Shown piece by piece: positions 44,274-51,478 of a stretch of DNA of 51,478 bases. The notes beneath the pieces are model-generated. The model was not told the origin of the DNA and searched no databases. It worked only from the letters and a program-made list of their open reading frames with translations. The stretch is from Chara braunii. Its lineage: Eukaryota > Streptophyta > Charophyceae > Charales > Characeae. Position numbers and translations under genes: made by a program. Within the stretch, counting starts at the first letter, position 1, and each line of letters begins with the position of its first letter. The stretch spans positions 677,901 to 729,378 of the forward strand of contig BFEA01000113.1 in NCBI GenBank assembly GCA_003427395.1, written 5' to 3'.

Positions 44274-44655
44274 CAGTGTGGGGCATGGCACCACTGGGTA
44301 ATTCTACCCTTCTTGCAAATTCGTCCACCACTATGTGGGATATGCAGAAGAAAAGGGGAAGTTCACTTACCACACCCCGCCTAAAAAAGAAAACTGGAAT
44401 GAGGTTCAGTGAGCCCTATTTCATAATCCACAATTTTGAAATTTTTAGGGGAGTGGCCTGCAGAATTCAAAATTTGGCAGCCCTTGCACAAAAAAGAGTT
44501 TCGGGCAGTGTGGGGCATGGCACTACTGGGTAATTCTACCCTTCTTGCAAATTCGTCCACCACTGTGTGGGATTTGCAGAAGAAAAGGGGAAGTCCACTT
44601 AGCACACCCCGCCTAAAAAAGAAAACAAGAATGAGGCTGAGTGAGCCCTATTTTC

Positions 44656-44689
<34 letters not shown>

Positions 44690-44940
44690 CTTCTTTTTTT
44701 TTTTTTTTTTGTGATGATAGGATTTTCCCTGGTCCTTGCACGGCCGGGCCGTCCGGGAAAATAGGGTGACCCGGGCGGCCCGGCTGGTAGCCTAGCTTTT
44801 CTTTTCTTTTCTTTTTTTTTTTTTCTTCTTTTTTTTTTTTTTTTTGTGAGCCCTATTTTCATAATCGGCGATTTTGAAATTTTTGGGAGAGTGGCCTGCA
44901 GAATTCAAAATTTGGCAGCCCTTGCCCAAAAAAGAAATTT
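44274..44940 (+). repeat. 232-base tandem repeat with T-tract insertion
   Basis: CAGTGTGGGGCATGGCA(C)CACTGGGTAATTCTACCC at 44274 repeats at 44506. The second copy is interrupted near 44650-44846 by two T-rich tracts of nearly the same pattern around a GC-rich, palindrome-bearing core (CACGGCCGGGCCGTCC, CCCGGGCGGCCCGG), after which GTGAGCCCTATTTTCATAATC... resumes. Confidence 0.8.
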
Positions 44941-45149
44941 TGAGCCAAGGGCGCGAACAGTTTCTGAACATGTGCGGCGAGTTGAACATTTTTGCCAGGG
45001 TGGGTGCTGTAGGGAATGATGAAACCACTACTTTCTTTTTTTTTTGGACCTTAATTTTCCCAGTGCACGTGCGCGTCGTGCACTGTGCAGTGAGGCGCGC
45101 ACGGTGCGCTGCGCGCGCGCAAATCCTCGCACTGAGGTGTGCCGCAACT

Positions 45150-46151
45150 ATGCTAAGTACGCTAGACTAATGGCCATGTCGGAAACAGTGAGTACCGATC
45201 ACGTCATCAAGTTATTTACGGATAACTGGGTGTGTGATTTCGGACTGCCCAAGTCCATCGTTAGTGATAGAGATGTCTGTTTCACCGGCGAGATGTGGAA
45301 GAAGGCTGCTGAACAGATGGGCAGCCAACTCCAAATGACTTTCGGGAATCATCCTGAAGCCAACGGTCAAGCTGAACAGGTAAACCGTGTGGTGCAGCAT
45401 CTGCTGAGGCATTACATTACTGCCCAGCCAAGATGACTGGGATGACAAGTTGCCTCTCATCACCAGTCTGTACAACATCGCTGTACACAGCACCACTGGC
45501 GTCAGTCCGAATCAGCTGCATTTTGGGTGGAAGTCTAGATCTGCTCTCGACTTCCTCCTGCCTGAAAACCGATCTGCTGCAACTCCTGGCCCTATAGAAT
45601 TTGGTGTCCAGTATAAGAAGTTGTTGCAGCAGGCTGTCGAGCACATTAAGAAATCTCAAGAAGCAATGATTGCTTGACGACAGTCAACATTTCAGGTAGG
45701 GGAATGTGTCTGGGTCAAGGCTAGTGAACTCAGACAAGAGTTCGGCATCTCTAGGAAACTAATGCCTCAGTACTTTGGTCCTTGGGAAGTCTTGGATATC
45801 GTGGGTAGTGAGTTGGACGGTCCCTCATACGTTACTCTAATCCCTGGTCACTTGCGTATTTACCCTGTGTTTCACTCCACAGAGCTTGCACCTTTCGCTG
45901 AGACACAGCAGTTCCCATCAAGGAGATCAATGCTGCCCCCAACCATGGATGGGGACGTGGACGTCGACGACATTTTGGAGCACAGAGATATGCCTGTTCC
46001 CAAGCCTGTGAGTAGAGGAAGACCGCCGAAACCAGAGAGGGAGTACCGGATCAGATTCAGGCATCACATGGATCCAAAGACCGTTGGCTCACAAGAGAGG
46101 AACTGGTTGAAACAGCACCTCAAATCGTGGCAGATTATGAAAGAAGGGTAA
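45150..46151 (+). pseudogene. Element C integrase core and C-terminal part, broken
   Basis: It starts within the core (KYARLMAM), then IVSDRDVCFTGEMW with the second catalytic Asp and NHPEANGQAEQVNR with the catalytic Glu. A frameshift near 45436 leads to SPNQLHFGW; TGA at 45675 interrupts; then FQVGECVWVKASEL, the GPY/F-like YFGPWEVLDIVG, YPVFHSTELAPF, and a chromodomain-like tail ending near 46151. The tail resembles that of element A. Confidence 0.82.
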
Positions 46152-46210
46152 AGGGGATGGCTCCTGCGTAAGAAGCATCTCAGTGAACTTTTGAAGCTAA
46201 GGGGATGGAA

Positions 46211-48617
46211 TGTGAGGAATGTGCCCTCATGGGGCCCTAGCCAACATGCACATGATATGGTCTATGGCCCCCAGCAAGCATCGTGCCCACCCTAAGTGAA
46301 GGCGGGCCGGAAAATCCACGAGAGGCCCTTATCTCAGCATTTTCCAATATGGGTATCAGACAGTTGTAGCACGCAAGTTGGTTGAAGTGCAACGTGAGCC
46401 TCTCCATGGGCTCCCTTCAGAGACAGCAGCTGCGTCAAGGAATTGAGCCCAGGGCCGGGTGGTTGCGCCCTGGGAACACGCAGTGCGAGGCCGGCACATC
46501 ACAAAGTGGCCGCGGGCGAATCAGAAAGCAGAATTGTCGTCACAGAGGCCCAGGGAGCCAATGGGAAGACGGCAAACACTTGGATCCTGGAGGCTGCTTG
46601 GACGTGACCAACAAGAAAAGGGCCCAGGCCCCCAACTGTCGAACAGGGCCTGGACGCAGACACTGGGGCCCGGCCAGAAGCTACTGGGCGCTTCCTCAGC
46701 CAGGCCCACGCAGCCAAACAGGGCCGTGACTTCCATATACGAAGGCCGCTGGCCAAGCTGAGGGTATTCCTGGCCTAGGCAGGCAATTCGGACACGCTGC
46801 TGCATTGCTGCGCAGGTGTCTGCATGCGCGCTGCTGGCTGGGGCGCACGTGTGCGCTATGAGGCCAGAGGGGCACTGCAGGGCAGCGGGTGCACGGCGGC
46901 CATAGCCGGGCTGCAGGGGCGCATAAGGGTGATGGGCGAAGGTGGTCTTCGGGTAGGATGCGCATGAGAGGGTGGTCAAGGTCTGATGAGGGGAGGAGAG
47001 AGAACGTACCTGGTGGATGTGGGAGGTCGGCATTGGTGTTGACGTCATGTACATTGGTCTTCAACGTCGGAAGTGATCCTTTTGCACGTCGGAAGTGATC
47101 CTTTTGCATGAACTTACATAGGCTAGATAGGCTCAGTAGAGTAGGCTGGGCGCTGGCCGCCAGACAGAGATGAGCGAAATTGGATACTGTGTTGGTGGGG
47201 CCTGAGGGCGATAACATTGGCACATGAGTTCACTGCTTTGTTATGATTTCGAAGTACACATTCATCAGAAAGTACAATGCCGTCCACTTGCAAAAAGAAA
47301 TGAATGAACTTGAGAGGAAAGAGAAGGTAAGAAGAAGAATAAGAAGAAAGAAAGAAGAAGAAGATGATGTACACCAGCATAGAAGAATGATAATGCTCTT
47401 CTTCGTCAACCACTCTCCTCCTCCTTATCTCTTCCCCTCTTATTCAACCAAGAAATAATAGTAAGAATGTTGAATGGCTGAACCAGAATCAATGTCCGAG
47501 TCCCTCTTCTACTGCAGGTATCACTTGAGGTCCACCACAGCCATGGCCGGCCCTCTTCCTTCTTCCTCAGGCTATGGCAGACTACAGGGCATTGCCCTGC
47601 TATCCAAAGGACAACACAAAGCAGCTATGGCTGCTCTAGCTCAGGCCGCCATGCTTGACTCTGCCTCGAAGCTCCTTGGTGTAGTTCTGCCCCAACTGGG
47701 CCTTCCTGCTGCAGCGCCCACCAAGGTGATGAAGATGGCAACCACCATAGCCAGGTAAGTACCTCTGGCGCTCGCCTTCCTAGTCCTGGTCTTCTTCCTC
47801 CTCTGTGTCCTTGCTCCTTCCCCAGCAGCGCAGCTGTGTGCTAGCGCTGCAACCAGTGTGTCGCCAAACTTGCACACCGACACAATGAGGAGGAGCAACT
47901 GGCTCCTCCTGGAGTTATACCGGCCTGCTTACCTCTTGGTGAGTGGATTCCTAGGCTGCACGGCCTCCAAGCAACCGGTACCTTTCGGAGGGAAACATCA
48001 TTGCAGACTCTGATATTGCCCGTACAGGCCCTAGACTCAGACTGATTGGACTAGTACCCGTCTAGACCTAGCCTACAACTACCGGGCCTCTATAAATGCC
48101 AACTTTTGTCTTCTTCTGCTCTGCCTCAAGTTCCGGGCACATATACCTCTACCTGGTGTGGTACCGGCCTACCTGCTACTTGAGTGTTTTCTGCTGCTTG
48201 AAGTGCCCGGGCCTCTTTCCCCCCCGCTTGAGTTTTTTCCCCGCTGCAATCCTCAATGTCACGGCCACAGGCAAGTACCGGCCCATCGGGCCTACTGAAC
48301 GAACAAGTGCTCTTGCGGGTCACACACGCACTCAAGCCGACAAGCACTCAGACAGACATGCAGACAAGCAAGCGCACACACACAAACTTAAAGAACTCAG
48401 AAACAAGCGGGAAACTCAGCAAGGCATTTATTCCATGAGCAAAACTCAGAAATCAGCTGTGTGTCTCGCCCGTGTTTGGTCAGGTCATTACAGTTTGGTC
48501 TTATTTGGATGGAATCTTGGTGCATTTGAGCTCTCTGCTTGGTACATGACTCTCTGGACTTCTGCGTGATTTTGCAACTTGTATTTCTGTCTATCGCTCT
48601 CGCTCATATTCCTTGCA
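46211..48617 (+). repeat. 3' LTR of element C, split by a family-D solo LTR
   Basis: 46211-47238 and 48493-48617 together give about 1153 bases (TGTGAGGAATGTGCCC ... TATTCCTTGCA). The purine-rich AAGGGGATGGAA sits directly before the TG. It carries the third copy of the ATATA-loop hairpin (46722-46754). Confidence 0.85.
47239..48492 (-). mobile_element. Solo LTR of family D
   Basis: Reverse complement of 29703-30983 along its whole length: AATTTTTGC..., the CT/GA-rich block, the GCAGCGGGG and AAACTCAG regions, ending GTCATTACA. A small deletion lies at the low end (TTATGATTTCG). Flanks CTTTG and GTTTG differ by one base, so the target duplication is only suggestive. Confidence 0.88.
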
Positions 48618-48753
48618 GAAGTAACAAAAGAAAGAAAAAGAAACCATATGTCGTCAGCTTTGTTGCTCACAGCCTCAAAGTCAGGATATCCTTATTTCCC
48701 CAACAAAAGGAACTCTTTTACCATAAGTTGAACTGGAGGCGGGGAATCCCTCC

Positions 48754-48906
48754 AACAAGACAACCCGAAAAATACTGGGACCATTACCCAACTTTTTGTA
48801 CAGCAAAAACTAACCTTGAGCTTCAGAAAACAACAACAAGACAACCTGGAAAATACTGGGACCATTACCAAACTTTTTGTACAGCAAAAACTAACCTTGA
48901 GCTTCA
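48754..48906. repeat. 81-base tandem duplication near the exon 1 donor
   Basis: AACAAGACAACC(C/T)GRAAAATACTGGGACC starts at 48754 and 48835. Both units end with ACCTTGAGCTTC, which recurs at the exon 1 splice donor (48989-49000). Confidence 0.9.
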
Positions 48907-48990
48907 ATAAACGGCAACAATAATAACTTAATACTAGTTAATTGCATACTACTAATATTCAACATGTAATATTAAAAAAGGAAGCCTCAC

Positions 48991-50163
48991 CTTGAGCTTC
49001 TGATCTTGGGCTTTTTTGAACCAAGGATCTTCTTTGCTGATGGATTCCACCTTGGATAGGCTCGGAGAAGAACCTTTCTTATCTCCCGCCTTCATCTTCT
49101 TCTCCGCTGCTGTGGTTGCTGATGCAACTACCAGCTTCGTCTTCGAAGAAGAAGTTGATGATGCAGCTCCTGCTGCCAAAGCTCCGTTTCCCGCCCCAGA
49201 ACTGGCTCCTCGAGCTGAGGATGATGACGACGACGACGAAGCAGGCCTCCCTTTCTTCTCCTGTTCCACCACATGCCCATTGACCACCTGATCAGGCCTC
49301 GATCCCGATCCCGACATGCTCTTCTCAACTGACACTGCCGCACTGTCGTTGGCCGTCGCTTTCACTTTGCCCTGCTGCTGCACCCTTCCAGATGCCACCC
49401 CGTTTCCTCCTTCCGGTTGTCCCCATGGGGAAGACAAAGAAGAAGAAGAGGAAGTGGAAGAGACGGAGGAAGAAGAATAAGAAGAAGAAGAAGAGGGCAC
49501 GGATCTAACAGCCCCTCCTCCTCCTCTTTCATCCGGAGGAGCAGATATGGCACCATCGCCGCTCGAGCTGCCGACAATGCCAGCATCTTGTACTTCCATC
49601 TGCTTCTCCAGAGATTCGACAAAAGAAGTGGGTATGTTCATTCGACCATTGGGTGATTCTTCCCCAGTTCCACGGCCTTGCGGAGGGTCTAGCTTCAGCT
49701 GCGCCAATGTGGGTCTCCAGGGTGTGACCGAGCGTAAACCCCGAGAAGCAGAGAAGCGACGGCTTCCAATGTCGGGGGAGAGGCGCCACCTCCGTGAAGT
49801 GCCTGCTGTACACTCAGCAGCAGCAGCTCCTCTGCGGCTGCTGATGCTACTATCTTCGCGCCGCCGGCCACCGCGCAGGGGTCCGGACCCTGATCCCTCA
49901 CAAGATTTGCAAGATGAATTCAAGACCAGCACATCCAATCGTGTATCGAGACGGCGGCTTGGGAGAGAGAAGCAGCAGCCCTCGCCTGCAACACCCCCGC
50001 CAAGAGCCACTGATGTCGCAATCCCAACCGGAGATGGCGCCACAGAAGCAGCGGAAGCAATCGACGTGGCGGCAGCCATCTTCATGATAATAGCTTGGGT
50101 CACAGTGAAGAGTGGAACGATCGGCGCACGGGCAGCAGCAGCAGCCCCGCCAAATCCGCCCAC
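48991..50163 (-). CDS. ABC1K: ABC1-like kinase (ABC1K7/8-like), exon 1
   Basis: First coding exon, 391 codons from the ATG at 50163. A second possible start (Met-Lys-Met) lies 26 codons in, near 50085, and begins a more typical chloroplast transit peptide: Ala/Ser/Val-rich with no acidic residues for about 30 residues. The middle is low complexity, with serine runs near residues 230-250 and 305-330, as is usual for the variable N-terminus of this family. The exon ends with DPWFKKAQDQKLK and a GT donor (AAG^GTGAGG, last exon base 48991, phase 0). Joined to exon 2 it reads straight into the conserved GGRWNRFKTYSTIQRT region. Plant relatives (ABC1K7/SIA1, ABC1K8/OSA1) are chloroplast-envelope atypical kinases linked to oxidative-stress and lipid responses. 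The assignment is secure from exons 2-3; which paralogue it is remains uncertain. The exact start is unproven. Confidence 0.8.
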
Positions 50164-50654
50164 TCACCTGTCTGCCCAGCACATGCACTCCCCTGCCTCT
50201 CTCAACGCCACAGCCCACGCTCTCTGCCCCGCATCGGTGCCCTCTTCCTTCTCGCTCCCTCTCTCTCTCTTCTCTGTTTCTCAAAGTGAGCGGTTGCTGT
50301 GGATAATCAACTACCAAAAGCTCACCCTCCCACTCTCCCTTCTCCTTCCATGCGCTAACGTCGTCGCCAGAAGAGTCCCGATTTCGATTTTGCCTTCTTT
50401 TTTTTTTTTTTTTCGCCTCGTGCAGACAGTCCTTGCCGCTTACTCATGCCCCCTGGAAAGAAAAAGACAGAATGCACCCCGCTCTCGGCGGGGATGTTAG
50501 CCGGCCAGTTGAACCTCCCTCCCGTCAGCTCTCAGTGCAATCAGACTTGTCTTCACCTCACGTTCAACATGCATACATGCAGCTGGCAATGGCAACAGAA
50601 ATTTCCACAGACGCAGAATCAAGCGGACTTGAGATGGCGCAGCCCACACAAAAA
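50164..50654 (-). promoter_or_regulatory. ABC1K: Region upstream of ABC1K exon 1
   Basis: Contains the presumed 5' UTR/proximal promoter on the minus strand: GA-rich stretches (complement of CTCTCTCTCTTCTC near 50258-50272) and an A run (complement of the T run 50397-50414). No TATA box was identified with confidence here. Confidence 0.3.
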
Positions 50655-51300
50655 ACTCAGAGATATGGCCTTCGGCCAGGAACTCAGCTCAAAACAACTT
50701 GTCACATCTCATGGCTATGGTGTCTGAGCGCCAGTCTGGAATTGCCACCCCAACACTGTATCCACCGTCAGACACTCACACGCATGTACGCACACAACAC
50801 TTGGATCTACCCTGAATGTCTGCACATACACACACGCTAACTACTAACTCGTCACACTGGCGGCTATGGCTGCCATCGCCTTGCCCCTCTCTAGCGGCTA
50901 TGGCCGCCTGTCTTCTTCCACCTTCGGGCTCTCTTGCTGGCCACTGGTGAACTCAGCGCACAAGTCACTCGAGCAGCGCTTCCGCGTAGTTTCCCAGATA
51001 ATGAGTGAATGACTGATCGCTGCCTCTTTATTTATACTGTTTCGTTTGGTGGTCTGGGCCTGCCCGATGTCCCAGGCTCTGGTACTTGCTGCAAAACGGA
51101 CTGGACTGGAACTGCATTTTCACTTGCCCTTTCGGTGTTGACTTGGGACTCTTCACCTTTCAGAGATTAACGGACTGCCCTTTCAACCTGCGAGAGGTCA
51201 GGTTGACTCTTCTAGCGCTACTCTAGCCACGAGCTACTGACCTTTCACAGGACGTATGGCCAGTTGACCTTTTGAAAGGTCAAATGTAAATTTGCAATTT
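50655..51300 (-). repeat. Family-A LTR-like copy upstream of ABC1K, with TATA box
   Basis: It matches the element-A LTR outer part: ACTCAGAGATATGGC at 50656 (8371), repeated GGCTATGG, (CA)-type ACACACAC near 50828, CAGCGCTTCCGC near 50973 and CCTCTTTATTTATACT at 51024. On the minus strand the last gives TATAAATAAA (51036-51027), oriented towards the ABC1K start about 0.87 kb away. High-end boundary uncertain. Confidence 0.55.
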
Positions 51301-51403
51301 TAGGAAACTTACAGACGACCCTCAAGACTTCTAAATAACTAACTAGGGGACCTGTTGCGGCTACGCCCGCAATAAAAATGGAATGTTTCCCAAGAAGTTG
51401 ATG

Positions 51404-51405
<2 letters not shown>

Positions 51406-51478
<73 letters not shown>
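51406..51478. repeat. (CT)n microsatellite at the window edge
   Basis: CT run continuing past the end of the window. Confidence 0.97.

Larger units (their letters stand above)
41961..48617 (+). mobile_element. Element C: 5'-truncated Ty3/gypsy element with nested insertions
   Basis: The plus-strand pol begins at about 41961 with the integrase zinc finger, is interrupted at about 42390, and resumes at about 45150 to 46151. A purine-rich AAGGGGATGGAA then leads into the 3' LTR TGTGAGG... (46211-48617). The interruption (about 2.75 kb) includes a solo LTR of the same family (42826-44228). The 3' LTR is split by a solo LTR of family D. No 5' LTR, gag, protease or RT was seen. Confidence 0.75.
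38876..48990 (-). other. Intron 1 of the ABC1K gene (about 10.1 kb)
   Basis: It is bounded by GTGAGG (donor, below 48991) and a polypyrimidine tract plus CAG (acceptor, above 38875), and is phase 0. It holds ACGT-core palindromes near 39.4-39.6 kb, GA/CT arrays with an assembly gap, a SINE-like copy, the family-C retroelement remains with two nested solo LTRs, and an 81-base tandem duplication close to the donor. No further exon was seen. Confidence 0.8.

Overview
The window looks like nuclear DNA of a streptophyte with a large, repeat-rich genome. A charophycean alga such as Chara is my best guess, but this is inference. The reasons are a plant-type chloroplast ABC1-like kinase gene, a fragment of plastid ndhB DNA, several Ty3/gypsy retrotransposons with plant-type tRNA-iMet primer sites, long CT/GA microsatellites and very little other coding sequence. 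There are two assembly gaps (23913-24402 and 40605-40949) and one sequencing-adapter scar (about 38022-38049). || Host genes. One gene frames the window: an ABC1K (ABC1K7/ABC1K8-like) kinase on the minus strand. Exon 1 is 50163-48991, exon 2 is 38875-38573 and exon 3 is 5884-5764. The reading frame carries across both junctions with GT/AG borders. The gene continues to the left beyond the window. Intron 1 is about 10.1 kb, intron 2 about 32.7 kb and intron 3 at least 5.7 kb, so nearly everything else here is intronic. A second, small and damaged Cys/His-rich (tandem RING-like) gene lies at 1853-2886 on the minus strand. || Layout from left to right. 1-5.7 kb (intron 3 or beyond): RING-like pseudogene, CA and CT microsatellites, and a close pair of LTR copies. 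5.9-38.6 kb (intron 2): about 2.5 kb with nothing recognised; chromovirus-like element A (8.4-14.8 kb, minus); element B, a complete but dead chromovirus (15059-25814, minus) with both LTRs, PBS, PPT, chromodomain and a perfect CTTGA target duplication, itself carrying a truncated element C2 and an ndhB plastid insertion; a tRNA-like SINE cluster (26.9-27.6 kb); element D (29703-37776, plus) with a full 5' LTR and only the tail of the 3' LTR; and an adapter junction. 38.9-49.0 kb (intron 1): ACGT-rich palindromes, GA/CT tracts around a gap, and element C (about 41.96-48.6 kb, plus), whose integrase is interrupted and whose LTR copies host solo LTRs of families B and D. 50.2-51.5 kb: the upstream region of the kinase gene, with a family-A LTR that has a TATA box pointing towards the gene. 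|| All retroelement coding regions carry stops and frameshifts, several at catalytic residues, so they are treated as pseudogenes. I see no rRNA genes, no convincing functional tRNA gene, no CRISPR array and no bacterial-style operon. I found no clearly new multi-gene system. The most notable items are the giant-intron kinase gene, the datable nest of insertions, a conserved covarying hairpin in the family-C LTRs, and the Cys/His-rich repeat gene.
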